Shown: one piece after another, positions 35,596 through 44,767 of the stretch
Layout of the letters: the number at the start of each line of letters is the position of its first letter
How positions within the stretch are numbered: position 1 is the first letter of the stretch
Assembly (NCBI RefSeq): GCF_009569385.1
Contig: NZ_WBOF01000006.1
Span: forward strand, 160,705 to 224,704
DNA length: 64,000 bases
Direction: 5' to 3'
Source: Streptomyces kaniharaensis
GTDB lineage: Bacteria; Actinomycetota; Actinomycetes; Streptomycetales; Streptomycetaceae
Translations under genes and position numbers: made by a program
The notes under the pieces: model-generated
Told to the model about the DNA's origin: nothing
Databases searched by the model: none
What the model saw: the letters and a program-made list of their open reading frames with translations, nothing else

Positions 35596-37188
35596 TCAGC
35601 CGTAGGAGATGTTGGCGCAGGGGTCCTCGTCGGCCGAGCGCGCGGTGTTGCTGACGCTGGTCGGCAGCGGCGCGGGGGCGGTGGGTGCCGCGCCGCTCGG
35701 CGGGGTGGTGGCCGAGGCGGCGGCGAAGTCGTGGCCGAGCACGACGCTCAAGCCCTTGCCGCCGGGCTGGACGGTGGCGCCCGGGAAGAGCTTGGCGACC
35801 GCCTCGGCGCCGGCCCGCTCGCCGGTGCCGTACTCGACCACGGTGGTGGCCCGGGCCTTGCCGCCGGCGTTGCCTATCGTGCCGACGGTGTAGCCGGCAC
35901 CCTTGAGGGTCTCCGCGGCCTTGCCGCCGAGACCGGCCGCTGTGGTGCCGTTGAGGATGGCGACCGGCGTCCTGACGTCGGCGGCCCGGGCAGGCGACTC
36001 GGCGGCCGCCGCGGTGGTGGGGGCGCCCGCCGGTGCGGTCGTCGCGGCCGGGGCGGCGGGATCGGTGGCCGCGCCGCCCGGGGCGCTCGCGTCCTGACCG
36101 TCCAGCGTGCGATCGGCCCTGAGCGCGGCCCACAGCTGGTCGACGTCGGGGTGGAGCAGGGCGACGCGCGCGCCCTCGTAACGCCAGGGGGTGGTTACGA
36201 ACTTGACGTCGTGCAGGTCGACGTCCTTGATCGACGTGGCGAAGGCGAGCAGTTTGGCGGCCGATCCGAGGTCGGGGTCGACGGTCAGCGCCTTGGTGGC
36301 CGCGTCGGCGAGCGGCAGCAGCGTGGTCGGGTCCATGCCGCGGGACTTGACCTCCTTGATGAGGGAGGAGAGGAAGGCCTGCTGGCGCTTGGTGCGGCCG
36401 ATGTCGGAGCCGTCGCCGATGCCGTGGCGGACGCGCACGAAGTCGAGCGCGGACTGGCCCTCGACCTTCTGCTTGCCCTTGGCGAAGAGCAGTTTGCCCT
36501 TGTGGCCCAGGTTGGGGTTGAGGTCGCCCTCGTGGATGTCGTTCGGCAGGCAGACCTCGACGCCGCCGACCGCCTTGGTCATCGCGGCGAAGCCGCTGAA
36601 GTCGACGACGATGGTGTGGTCGACGCGCAGGTTGGTGAGCTTCTCGACGGCGTTCTGGGTGCAGGCCGGGTTGCCCTGCTCGGTGTCGCCCACCGAGAAG
36701 GCGCTGTTGAACATCACATTGGTCTGCTCCTTGGTCCACTTGCCGTTCGGGAGCTTGCACGGCGGGATGGTGACCAGGGAGTCGCGCGGGATCGAGATGC
36801 CGGCCGCGTGCTTGTGGTCGGCGTAGACGTGCAGCAGGATCGCGGTGTCGGAGCGGGCGCCGCCGTCCCCGCCGCCGCCGAGGTCGCTGTTGCCGTTGCC
36901 CCGGCTGTCCGAGCCGATCAGCAGGATGTTGACCGGGGTGCGTCCCTGCGCGTCGGGCGGCGCGGCGGCCGGGCGGTCCTTGCTGACGGCGTCGCGGTCG
37001 AAGGTCGTGATGTTGCTGTTCAGCTTGTAGTAGACGGCGCCGGCGCCCAGCATGAGCAGGGCCGTACCGCCGGCGGTCACCCAGAGCACCTTCTGCTTGG
37101 TGCTGCGCCCGGCCTTGGGTTTGGCGCGTCGCACCTCCGCCCGGGTCGGCGTTTTTTCGGCTCCGGGGGAACCCCTGCGACCAGCCAC
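35596..37188 (-). CDS. LytR-CpsA-Psr (LCP) family cell-wall ligase with LytR_C domain
   Basis: 530 residues from GTG 37188, chosen because GGAGG precedes it by 8 bases; two upstream GTGs are in frame. A basic cytoplasmic N-terminus and one TM (about 34-54) precede the LCP domain: VNILLIGSDSR, GARSDTAILLHV, ISIPRDSLV, and DFVRVRHGIGDGSDIGRTKRQQAF with the conserved arginines. A Pro/Ala/Thr linker leads to a LytR_C domain (PVAILNGTTAAGLGGKAA, VVEYGTG). LCP enzymes attach teichoic-acid-like or other glycopolymers to peptidoglycan from lipid-linked donors. The enzyme acts outside the membrane. Confidence 0.94.
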   Translation of the reverse strand: MAGRRGSPGAEKTPTRAEVRRAKPKAGRSTKQKVLWVTAGGTALLMLGAGAVYYKLNSNITTFDRDAVSKDRPAAAPPDAQGRTPVNILLIGSDSRGNGNSDLGGGGDGGARSDTAILLHVYADHKHAAGISIPRDSLVTIPPCKLPNGKWTKEQTNVMFNSAFSVGDTEQGNPACTQNAVEKLTNLRVDHTIVVDFSGFAAMTKAVGGVEVCLPNDIHEGDLNPNLGHKGKLLFAKGKQKVEGQSALDFVRVRHGIGDGSDIGRTKRQQAFLSSLIKEVKSRGMDPTTLLPLADAATKALTVDPDLGSAAKLLAFATSIKDVDLHDVKFVTTPWRYEGARVALLHPDVDQLWAALRADRTLDGQDASAPGGAATDPAAPAATTAPAGAPTTAAAAESPARAADVRTPVAILNGTTAAGLGGKAAETLKGAGYTVGTIGNAGGKARATTVVEYGTGERAGAEAVAKLFPGATVQPGGKGLSVVLGHDFAAASATTPPSGAAPTAPAPLPTSVSNTARSADEDPCANISYG

Positions 37189-37406
37189 GTCGTCATCCTC
37201 CACAGTTGCCACGAGACCCCGTCGGAGCGGCGGGCGCGCGTGGCCGGGGCCGGAGCCGAACCCGGCGAGGCCCGTCGCTAAACTTTTACACCACTGTAGA
37301 ACTTCAGTGGAGCATACTAGGCGTCGGTGAGAAAACCAGCTGGTCAGGCAGGCAGATCTGATCGGCCGGTCCATCGGCGCCGCTCCGGACCAGTACGAGG
37401 AGCACG

Positions 37407-37775
37407 ATGACTCACCGGATCGCACGTTCGATAGCCGGAGCCCTGGTGGCACTGCTGGCCACCGCCGGCCTCACCGCCGCGGCGTCGAGCGCGACCGCGG
37501 TGGCCGCACCCCGGCCGGCGGCGGTGGCCGCCGCCACGACCGGTGGCGCCCCCGCCTCGATCGTCGCGGCTCAGGGCGAGCAGGCCCGGCCGGTCGCGCA
37601 GGCCGCGCCCGCGGCGCACCTGGCGGTGCAGCAACAGCAGAAGAAGAAGTCGGGGTTCTTCGCCAAGCTCGGCAAGTTCCTGCTGGTCGTGATCATCCTG
37701 ATCATTCTGTTCATCGTGCTGCTGATCGTCGGCATCATTTACGCCGCGAAGCGGATCTTCGGTCGCCGCAGGTGA
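37407..37775 (+). CDS. Small exported protein with C-terminal membrane anchor
   Basis: 122 residues. It has a cleavable signal peptide (MTHRIARSIAGALVALLA, cleavage likely after AAAS or near VAA), an Ala/Pro-rich mid-part, a QQQQKKK stretch and one long hydrophobic helix (FLLVVIILIILFIVLLIVGI) followed by a basic tail (KRIFGRRR). The layout, one outward-facing short domain held by a C-terminal anchor, suggests a surface-exposed peptide-like protein. No family is recognised. It is transcribed divergently from the LCP gene. Confidence 0.72.
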   Translation: MTHRIARSIAGALVALLATAGLTAAASSATAVAAPRPAAVAAATTGGAPASIVAAQGEQARPVAQAAPAAHLAVQQQQKKKSGFFAKLGKFLLVVIILIILFIVLLIVGIIYAAKRIFGRRR

Positions 37776-37816
37776 CGGCCCGGGCGCTCGCCGGGGCGTG
37801 ACGGGCAGGGCTGGCT

Positions 37817-39526
37817 CTAGCGTGCGCGGGGGCGGGCGGCCAGGAGAGCGATGTCGTCCTCCGCGGCGGCGGGGGTGAGGGCGTGGAGGACGGCGTCGAG
37901 GAGGTCGTCGAGCTCGCCCTCGGCGGGGAGCTGGATCGCGGCGAGGCGGGCGAGGGAGGCGTCGATGTCCTCGTCGCGGCGTTCGACCAGGCCGTCGGTG
38001 TAGAGGAGCAGGGTCTGGCCCGGTTTCAGCGGGTGGGTGATCTGCTCGTAGCCGCCGAGGCCGGTGCCGAGCGGGGGCGCGGTGGGAACGCGCAGGAGTT
38101 CGGTGGGGCGGCCGGGCGCGATGAGCGCGGGCGGGAGGTGGCCCGCGCTGGAGAGGGTCCAGCGGCCTCGGCCCGGGTCGGCGAGGACCAGCAGGCAGGT
38201 GGCGGGGCGGGCCGACTCGTTCGCGGAGATGACGTTGTCGAGCTGGCGCAGGATGCGGTGCGGCGGCAGGTCCATACCGGCGACGTCGCGCAGCGTCGAG
38301 CGGTAGTTGCTCATGTCGACGGCCGCCTCGACCCCGTGGCCCATGACGTCGCCCATCACCAGCAGCGTGCGGCCGAACGGCAGCCGGACCGTCTCGTACC
38401 AGTCGCCGCCGACCACCGAGGCGGTGCCGGAGGGCAGGTAGCGGGAGGCGAGCTCGAGGTTCTGGTGCGGGTTGCCGGGTTCGCTGAGCAGGGCCCGCTG
38501 GAGTTCGAGCGCGATGCCCTGGGAGCGGGTGAAGCGGCGGGCGTTGTCGATGCTGGTGGCGGCCCGGGCGGCGAGGTCGCCGAGCAGGTCGGCCTCGTCC
38601 TGGGCGAAGGCGGGGACGGCGGCGGTTCGGCCCAGGGTGAGCAGGCCGATGACCCGGCCCCGGGCGGCGAGCGGCAGGACGAGCATCGAGGCGAGGCCGT
38701 CGGCGTACTCGCTCCCGTCGGCGAGGACGGCGATACCGCCAGCGAGGCTGCGTGCGCCCGCGGAGCCCTCGTGGTGGCGTACGGACTCGCCGGGGCGGGC
38801 CAGTTCGGCGAGGGCGGTGTGCAGCGCGGGGACGGATTCGGCGGCGGCCCGGTGCAGGCGCTGGGCGCCGGCGCGGCCGGTGCGGATGGCGGTGGCCTCC
38901 GGTGGCAGGACGTCGACGGTGACGAGTTCGGCGAGTCCGGGGACGCTGAAGGCCGCGAGCTCGGCGCAGGTGGTGTCGACGTCGAGGGTGGTACCGATGC
39001 GCTCGGCGGCGGAGTCCAGGAGGGCCAGGCGCGCGCGGGCCTGTTCCAGTTCGCGGAGCTGCTCCCGGGCGGCGGGGTCGTCGAGGACGACGACGACCAC
39101 CCCGGTGGTCCGCCCGGCGCGCTCCAGCGGCCGGTATCGCACGCGCAGGCCGGGCGGCACTGGAGCGCCCGGGGCACCGGGGTCGCCGGTGACGTGTTCG
39201 CGGTCGTGGCCGTCGGTGAGCACCTGGCGCAGGGTGGCGGCGGTGCCCGCGAAGGCGGTGCCCTCGGCGGGGCGGCCCAGCAGGTCGGCGCGGCGCAGGC
39301 CGGTGACCTCGGTGAACGCGTCGTTGGCGTACTGCCACCGCAACCGGTCGTCGAGCAGTGCCACCCCCACCGGGGCGGCGGTGAGGACGTCGCGAAGCAG
39401 ATAAGGGCTGTCGCTCTCGGTCATCGCGCCGTGGCTCGCGGCTAGGGCCGCCGCTGCCGCCATGGACCGGGCCTCGGTCGTAGCGGGCGGGGTGTCCTCT
39501 GCTCGGTTGCCGTGCCGGAACTGCAT
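37817..39526 (-). CDS. PAS-GAF-PP2C (SpoIIE-like) phosphatase
   Basis: 569 residues from ATG 39526 (a later ATG at 39424 is possible). A PAS domain (about 40-150: LLDDRLRWQYANDAFTEVTG) and a GAF domain (about 190-340) precede a SpoIIE-type PP2C phosphatase (about 365-565: VGGDWYE, MGDVMGHGVEAA, SSAGHLPP, LLYTDGLVERRDEDID) with the metal-binding aspartates in place. Such streptomycete proteins dephosphorylate anti-anti-sigma factors in response to signals. No sigma-factor or anti-sigma gene is adjacent. Confidence 0.93.
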   Translation of the reverse strand: MQFRHGNRAEDTPPATTEARSMAAAAALAASHGAMTESDSPYLLRDVLTAAPVGVALLDDRLRWQYANDAFTEVTGLRRADLLGRPAEGTAFAGTAATLRQVLTDGHDREHVTGDPGAPGAPVPPGLRVRYRPLERAGRTTGVVVVVLDDPAAREQLRELEQARARLALLDSAAERIGTTLDVDTTCAELAAFSVPGLAELVTVDVLPPEATAIRTGRAGAQRLHRAAAESVPALHTALAELARPGESVRHHEGSAGARSLAGGIAVLADGSEYADGLASMLVLPLAARGRVIGLLTLGRTAAVPAFAQDEADLLGDLAARAATSIDNARRFTRSQGIALELQRALLSEPGNPHQNLELASRYLPSGTASVVGGDWYETVRLPFGRTLLVMGDVMGHGVEAAVDMSNYRSTLRDVAGMDLPPHRILRQLDNVISANESARPATCLLVLADPGRGRWTLSSAGHLPPALIAPGRPTELLRVPTAPPLGTGLGGYEQITHPLKPGQTLLLYTDGLVERRDEDIDASLARLAAIQLPAEGELDDLLDAVLHALTPAAAEDDIALLAARPRAR

Positions 39527-40050
39527 ACGCCCATGATCACGCTCTTCGGGGCGGCGCGCCCATAAGAGGATGAAAACTTGACCACCGGGAACCGGTGTGG
39601 TGGCCCGAGCGACCCTGCCAGTCCGCATCGCGATTCGCGTGCGCGTGCACGCAAGTGCCCGGAGTGTGCACACGCGCATACACGTCCGAAGGCCTGTGTG
39701 GACACCGCCACCACCACGATCGTTTCTCATCGGCACCTCCTTCTCGCATTGGCCGCGCCGCCGCCGCGGCCCGCGCCGATCGCCGAGGCACGGACCGCGG
39801 AGCGGCTGCCGTTCCGGATCCAGCCCTCGGCGCCGGCCGTTCGCGGCACCGGGCCGGCCGACCTGGACGGTTCGGCGGTGGAGGCGATGACGTGGGCCGG
39901 CTGGCGGGCTGACGGCTCGTCGGGGGAGATAAACCCGCGGCGGCCGGTAGGTCTCGATCCGTCAACGAGTGTGGAAGCTGTGCACGGATGGTGTGGGAGT
40001 TCTGCTTGAATCGCAGGCCTCATCCCAACGGAACGGAGCGTTCTCCCCTC
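39527..40050. other. 524-base gap, divergent promoter region
   Basis: No convincing gene. A 143-codon plus-strand frame lies here but has no family resemblance and a poor start. Around 39640-39690 the sequence is rich in GTGCAC and ACACGCG-type half-palindromes. Promoters for the divergent phosphatase and lipoprotein genes should lie here. Confidence 0.4.
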
Positions 40051-40557
40051 ATGTCTTCACGGATACGCGTGGGCCGCCGCACCGGCCGAGGTGGCCGCTC
40101 GGGCCTGGCCGCCGTCGTCGCCGGACTCGTCCTCACCGTCGGCCTGGCGCTGACCGGTTGCGACCCGTCGGCCGCGGACGGCGGTGCCAAGGCCTCGGCG
40201 ACGGCGGTGGTCACCTCCGCACCGGCCACGGCGAAGCCGACGCCCGCGCCGCCGACCACCACGCCGCCGCCCGCACCGAGCACGCCGGCGGCGCAGCCGA
40301 CCACGGCCGCACCGCAGGCGCCCGCCACCAAGGCCCCGCAACCCAAGGTCACCACGGCGCAACCGCCGACCGACCCGGAACCGCAGCAGACCGTGGCCTC
40401 AGGAGGAGGCGGCTGCGAGATCCGCTCCAGCGCGGGCAACTGCTATGAAGCGGGCCAGTTCTGCCGCAACGCCGATCTCGGTCGGAGCACCCACGACGCG
40501 AGCGGTCGGGTGATCACCTGTCGGATCGTCAGCGGGAAGCCGCACTGGCAGGCCTGA
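40051..40557 (+). CDS. Putative lipoprotein with Pro/Thr linker and small Cys-rich domain
   Basis: 168 residues. An Arg-rich N-terminus and hydrophobic core end in LALTGC, a clear lipobox, so the cysteine at about residue 35 would be lipid-modified. A Pro/Thr/Ala-rich linker (about residues 45-120) leads to a C-terminal domain of about 45 residues with four cysteines (GGCEIRSSAGNCYEAGQFC, then VITC), probably two disulfides. The small domain resembles those found at the end of other streptomycete lipoproteins; the function is unknown. SD GGAACGGAG lies upstream. Confidence 0.78.
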   Translation: MSSRIRVGRRTGRGGRSGLAAVVAGLVLTVGLALTGCDPSAADGGAKASATAVVTSAPATAKPTPAPPTTTPPPAPSTPAAQPTTAAPQAPATKAPQPKVTTAQPPTDPEPQQTVASGGGGCEIRSSAGNCYEAGQFCRNADLGRSTHDASGRVITCRIVSGKPHWQA

Positions 40558-40587
40558 GCACCGTTCACCACGCCGGACGCCGCGCGC

Positions 40588-41283
40588 TCAGTCGGCCGCA
40601 GATGCTGCGAGGGTGTCCCAGAACAGGTGCTCGTACGCCTGGAGCAGCAGCGCGTACTCGCGGGCGGCGGCGAGCGTCGGGCCGTCCAGCGGGTCCGGCC
40701 CGAGGGCGTCGGCGGCCTGCTGCTCCAGGGCGGTGGCGGGCTGGGCGAAGAAGTCGAAGAACGCGCACGCCTCGTCCGGGAAGTCGTAGTGGCAGCGCAG
40801 AGCCTCACCGATGGTGGCGCAGTAGCCGCCCCAGGCCGCGAAGTTGGTGATCATGGCGACCGTGGCGGAGGCGGGGCGGGCGTTCAGGGCGAGCCAGGCG
40901 AGGAACGCGGGGTAGGCCTGGCACCCGGGCAGCGGCGGGCGGGCCGGGGGGCTGTCCGGAGTCGGGCCGCTCGGGTCGAGGCTTCTCGGGTCGAGGCCGC
41001 ACGCGGCGGCCAGTGCGGGCAGGGTGCGCAGCGCGGCGCTCTCGCCGTCGGCGAGGGTGGCGAACCACGCGCCGGCCGGGCGGTCGGCGCAGCGGGTGGC
41101 GAGGAGCAGCAGGCTGCGCCGGTCGGAGGTGATGATCCGGTACTGCTGGGCGGCGAGTTCGGCGAGCGTGCCGAGCGGGGCACGGCCGTCGGCGAGCGCC
41201 GTGACGAGCGTGGGCGCGGTGTCGCCGGGAGCCAACTCGGCGCGCAGCTGCTTGATCTGAGTGAGGATCGGGTGGTTCACCAA
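40588..41283 (-). CDS. TenA/PqqC-like (haem-oxygenase fold) protein
   Basis: 231 residues. The protein is all-helical with TenA-like features: the opening HPILTQIKQLRAEL, LAAQQYRIITSDRRSLLLLA, and the C-terminal YDFPDEACAFFDFFAQPA, AYEHLFWDTL. TenA enzymes hydrolyse thiamin breakdown products, and PqqC-type relatives oxidise small molecules; many actinobacterial versions are of unknown activity. No thi genes are adjacent. The start ATG is at 41283. Confidence 0.78.
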   Translation of the reverse strand: MVNHPILTQIKQLRAELAPGDTAPTLVTALADGRAPLGTLAELAAQQYRIITSDRRSLLLLATRCADRPAGAWFATLADGESAALRTLPALAAACGLDPRSLDPSGPTPDSPPARPPLPGCQAYPAFLAWLALNARPASATVAMITNFAAWGGYCATIGEALRCHYDFPDEACAFFDFFAQPATALEQQAADALGPDPLDGPTLAAAREYALLLQAYEHLFWDTLAASAAD

Positions 41284-41414
41284 GTGCCTCCGTGGCGCTG
41301 CGGGGTGGGCTGCGGTCCCGGTGTCCCTTCTACCGTGCGGCGGCGGGCCCGGCGCAGCGACAGGCCGGGCGGGCGTGGGCGGCCGCCACCCGCCGCCGCG
41401 CGCCCGGCCCGCCG

Positions 41415-41816
41415 TCAGGCCGACCCGCAGGCCGTGGCCACCTCGCCGGCCGCTCCGGCGACCGCCCCGAGGTCGGGCTGCTTTCCGTTGTTGATGTCGT
41501 TCTGGGCGTTGTCGACGGCCTTGGACAGCTTGTCGGTGGCCTTGTCCAGCTTGTCGCCGCTGCCGCTCTCGCGGATCCTGCGGACGTCCTCGCCGATCTT
41601 CCTGAGGGCGTCGAGGGTGTGCTTGCGCTTGCTGTCGTCGGTGATCTGGCCGACGTTGATCGCCGAGTCCATCAGGTCCTGGACGTCGCCGGTGATGCTG
41701 ATGGCCCGCTTTCCGCAGTCCAGGGCCTGGTCGGCGTTCTTGCAGGCGGTGAACAGCGGGGCGGCCGTGAGCAGGACGACGGCGGCGACGGTCAGGCGGT
41801 ACGGCTTCGTTGTCAT
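41415..41816 (-). CDS. Small putative lipoprotein, helical
   Basis: 133 residues from ATG 41816 with a strong SD (GGGAGGGAT) upstream. Signal peptide and lipobox are clear (LLTAAPLFTAC). The mature part is lysine- and aspartate-rich and strongly helical (SKRKHTLDALRKIGEDVRRI, DKLDKATDKLSKAVDNAQND), like a short coiled coil on the outer membrane face. I recall similar small lipoproteins in other streptomycetes, without known role. It lies 131 bases upstream of the TenA-like gene on the same strand. Confidence 0.82.
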   Translation of the reverse strand: MTTKPYRLTVAAVVLLTAAPLFTACKNADQALDCGKRAISITGDVQDLMDSAINVGQITDDSKRKHTLDALRKIGEDVRRIRESGSGDKLDKATDKLSKAVDNAQNDINNGKQPDLGAVAGAAGEVATACGSA

Positions 41817-41897
41817 GTCGGTATCCCTCCCGCCCTCACCAACGCCGAACTGCCGTGCGGCGGTTCCGCCGTGGCACGAATGCCGGCACACGAACCC

Positions 41898-42275
41898 TCA
41901 ACGGCCCTCGCCCAGTTCCCGGACCAGCCCGGCGATCACCGGCGTCTCGATTCCGTGCCGGGCGGCGGCCCGCAGGACGGCGCCGCCGATGGTGTCGAGT
42001 TCGATCGGGCGGCCGGCCTCGGCGTCGCGCTGTGTCGAGGACTTCATGGCTTCGGGTACCGCTCGCGCAGCGCCGCGACGTGGTCGAGGCCGTTGAGTAG
42101 CGTCACGACGAGCCCGGCGCCGAAGGCTTCCGGCGGCATCCGGTCGAGCGCGGCGGTCGGGGTGTCCGCGGGCCCAGGTGCAGGGGAGCCGGAGCGCAGG
42201 TTGTGGTCGCTGAGTCGGGGACACCCGGGCGCTCGGCGCGCAGCGCCTCCACGACATCGTGGGCCGGCCGAACGC
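41898..42275 (-). pseudogene. Deleted remnant of 2-dehydropantoate 2-reductase (panE/apbA type)
   Basis: One minus frame ends with GLVVTLLNGLDHVAALRERY, typical of the ketopantoate reductase N-domain. Another continues with SSTQRDAEAGRPIELDTIGG...HGIETPVIAGLVREL, which is the family's C-terminal domain. The two are joined at about 42046, where a stop and frameshift lie and roughly 130 residues of the normal protein are missing. The NAD(P)-binding N-terminus is also missing. It cannot be functional. Confidence 0.75.
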
Positions 42276-42505
42276 GTCGCCGTCGTAGAGGCCCACCGGG
42301 CGCTGGGACCGGCCGGCTGGGCGGGTTGGCGGGCCTCGGTCCGGGGCGGGCTTCCAGAGCAGGCCGGGACGCCCGGGTGTAGCCAGGTCCACCATGCCGA
42401 GGGGGTGTCACCACCTGCGGGGTTCGGTTTTCCGAACCCCGGATTCGGGGGCCAGCACAATCGACCGGCGCGTCCCGTTTGCCCAGGATGGAGGGCATGG
42501 CTGAG

Positions 42506-43270
42506 ATGACGACAGATACCGCCGTGGTGACGGCGCAGACGTGGACGGGCGCTGCCGCCCGGGCGGAGGAGCTCCACCGCGCGTACGGGCGGGGCGGGGC
42601 CGCGGTGCGGGCACTGCGGGGGGTGTCCGTCGCCTTCGCACCGGGCACGTTCACGGCGGTGATGGGGCCCTCGGGCTCCGGCAAGACGACGCTGCTGCAC
42701 TGCCTCGCCGGGATGGACCGGCCCACCGGGGGCACGGTCTGGTGGGGCGGCACCGAGGTGTCGCGGCTGCCCGAGCGGCGGCTCGCCGAGCTGCGGCGCA
42801 GCCGGGTCGGGTTCGTGTTCCAGGCGTTCAACCTGATGCCCGCGATGACGGTTGCGCAGAACGTCGAGCTGCCCGGGCGGCTGGCGGGGGAGCGGCCGGA
42901 CCGGGCCCGGGTGCTGGACGCGCTCGCCCGGGTGGGGCTCGCCGGGCGCGAGCGGCACCGGCCCGGGCAGCTGTCGGGCGGCCAGCAGCAGCGGGTGGCG
43001 ATTGCCCGGGCGCTGGTCGCACGGCCGGAGGTGCTGTTCGCCGACGAGCCGACCGGTGCGCTCGACCGGGCGACCGGGCACGACATCCTCGACCTGCTGC
43101 GCGCGGGCGTGGACCACGACGGGCAGACGTGCGTCATGGTCACCCACGACCCGGTCGCCGCCGGGTACGCGGACCGGGTCCTGCTGCTGGCCGACGGACT
43201 GCTCGTGGACGATTTGGTGCGGCCGACCGCCGCCCAGGTCGGCGAGCGGCTGAGCCAGCTGGGAGGGTGA
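42506..43270 (+). CDS. ABC transporter ATP-binding protein, MacB/LolD type
   Basis: 254 residues from ATG 42506, chosen because GGAGGG lies about 10 bases upstream; ATG 42497 and 42488 are alternatives. Walker A is MGPSGSGKTT, the Q-loop region VGFVFQAFNLMP, the signature LSGGQQQRVAIARAL and Walker B LFADEPTGALD. It is of the subgroup that drives FtsX/MacB permeases, and the permease gene follows after 5 bases. Exporters of this type move peptides or lipids or act as signalling partners for sensor kinases. Confidence 0.94.
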   Translation: MTTDTAVVTAQTWTGAAARAEELHRAYGRGGAAVRALRGVSVAFAPGTFTAVMGPSGSGKTTLLHCLAGMDRPTGGTVWWGGTEVSRLPERRLAELRRSRVGFVFQAFNLMPAMTVAQNVELPGRLAGERPDRARVLDALARVGLAGRERHRPGQLSGGQQQRVAIARALVARPEVLFADEPTGALDRATGHDILDLLRAGVDHDGQTCVMVTHDPVAAGYADRVLLLADGLLVDDLVRPTAAQVGERLSQLGG

Positions 43271-43275
43271 GTGCC

Positions 43276-44667
43276 ATGAGCGCCACGCTGTCCCTGGCCG
43301 CCGGCCAGATCCGGCGCCGACCGGCCGCCTTCGCGGGCCTGGCGGTCGCCCTGTTCCTCGCGGTGGCGGCGGTGACGCTGTTCGGCTCGCTGTTCGCCGC
43401 CGACGTCGCGGCGCCGGACTCGGCCCGTTCGGCGGCGGCGGCCGGCGGGCCGGGCCTGATGGTGATCGCGGGCGCGTTCGGCGAGATCGCGGTGCTGGTC
43501 GCGTTCTTCGTCGTGGTCAACGCGCTCGGCTTCACGCTGCGGCAGCAGCATCGCGACCTGGCCCTGCTGCGGACGATCGCGGCGACACCCCGTCAGGTGC
43601 GCCGGCTGGTACGCGTCCAGGTCGTGGTGACCGTACTGTTGGTGGCCCCTCCCGGGTGGGCGGCCGGAACTTCGGGCGGACGCTGGTTCCTTGCCGCGCT
43701 TCAGCACCGCGGGATGGCCGCGCCCGGAATCCGGATACCCAGCACGCCGCTGCCCACGGCCGTCGCACTGCTCGCGGCACTCCTCGTCGGGCTCGCCGCG
43801 GCCGCCGTCGCGGCCCGGCGGATCACCCGGATCACCCCGGCCACCGCGCTGACGGCGAGCACCACCGGCCAGGGGCGGGCGGGCGCCGTGCGGCTGCTGG
43901 CCGGGGCGGGCGTGCTCACCGGCGGCGTGCTGCTGTTGCGTCTCGCAGCGACCAGGCCGGGCGCTGAGCTCGACAAGGCGGGCCAGGCGGCGCTGCTCGG
44001 CTCGCTGGTGCTGCTGGTCGCGGTGGCCCTGCTCGGGCCGCTGGCCGCGCGCGTCATGGCCACTGCGCTCGGTGCGCCGATCCGCACGCTGGCACCCCGG
44101 GCGGGCTGGCTCGCTGACGCCAACCTGCGCGGCTACGCGGGTCGGCTCTCCTCCGCCGTGGTGCCCGTTGCGCTGCTGGTCGGGCTGTCGGGCACCATGT
44201 TGATCATGACGACTACGGCCGAGCACGCGGTACGCGCGACCGGCGCCGCCACCAGCGTCACCAAGGCCGGCGACGTCTGGCTGCGCCAGGCGGAGCTGGG
44301 GATGCTGGTCTGCTTCGCCGCTGTGTCCACGGTGAACACCCTGGTGGCGCTGACCGCGGACCGTCGCCGTGAGTTCGCACTGCTTCGGCTGGTCGGCGCG
44401 ACGCGGCGGCAACTGTTCCGGATGCTGTCCGCCGAGGCTGCGCTGACGGCCGCGGTGGGGGTGCTGCTCGGCGCGGGCGTCGCGGCGATGGCGTCGGGGG
44501 CGTTCAGCCGGGCGGCGACGGGGTCGGTGGTGCCGGTGGTGCCGGGTGCGGCATGCGGGTGGGTCGCCGCAGGCGCGATGGTGCTGACGGTACCGGCGGT
44601 CCTCGGGGCGGGGTTGCGGGCGACGGGCGGTTCGGCGGCGGAGGTGGCGGGTGGTGAGCGTGGGTGA
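43276..44667 (+). CDS. FtsX-like ABC transporter permease
   Basis: 463 residues from ATG 43276 with GGAGGG upstream. There are about eight hydrophobic segments arranged as two FtsX units: one near the N-terminus with the QQHRDLALLRTIAATPRQVRRLV coupling motif, and one at the C-terminus with TADRRREFALLRLVGATRRQ. The protein is shorter than actinobacterial duplicated-FtsX permeases of about 800 residues. It pairs with the preceding ATPase and is probably an exporter of a peptide or a sensor for one. Confidence 0.92.
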   Translation: MSATLSLAAGQIRRRPAAFAGLAVALFLAVAAVTLFGSLFAADVAAPDSARSAAAAGGPGLMVIAGAFGEIAVLVAFFVVVNALGFTLRQQHRDLALLRTIAATPRQVRRLVRVQVVVTVLLVAPPGWAAGTSGGRWFLAALQHRGMAAPGIRIPSTPLPTAVALLAALLVGLAAAAVAARRITRITPATALTASTTGQGRAGAVRLLAGAGVLTGGVLLLRLAATRPGAELDKAGQAALLGSLVLLVAVALLGPLAARVMATALGAPIRTLAPRAGWLADANLRGYAGRLSSAVVPVALLVGLSGTMLIMTTTAEHAVRATGAATSVTKAGDVWLRQAELGMLVCFAAVSTVNTLVALTADRRREFALLRLVGATRRQLFRMLSAEAALTAAVGVLLGAGVAAMASGAFSRAATGSVVPVVPGAACGWVAAGAMVLTVPAVLGAGLRATGGSAAEVAGGERG

Positions 44668-44714
44668 GTGACGCCGGTGGAGGGCTGTCGTTCGCCGTCG
44701 TGATCGGTTCGGGT

Positions 44715-44757
44715 GTTGTGGCAGAGGAGTGTTGTGGCAGAGGAGTGTTGTGGCAGA
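44715..44757 (+). repeat. 16-bp tandem repeat
   Basis: GTTGTGGCAGAGGAGT occurs twice in full (44715-44730, 44731-44746) and once as an 11-base partial copy (44747-44757), in the gap between the permease and the kinase gene. Confidence 0.9.
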
Positions 44758-44767
44758 CGGGTGGTGA

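Noticed and set aside
39578..40009. A 143-codon plus-strand frame in the gap before the lipoprotein gene
   Set aside because: No family resemblance, Cys/His/Arg-rich random composition and no ribosome site; probably noncoding.
44715..44757. Possible CRISPR-like repeat
   Set aside because: Units are directly adjacent without spacers and there are no cas genes.
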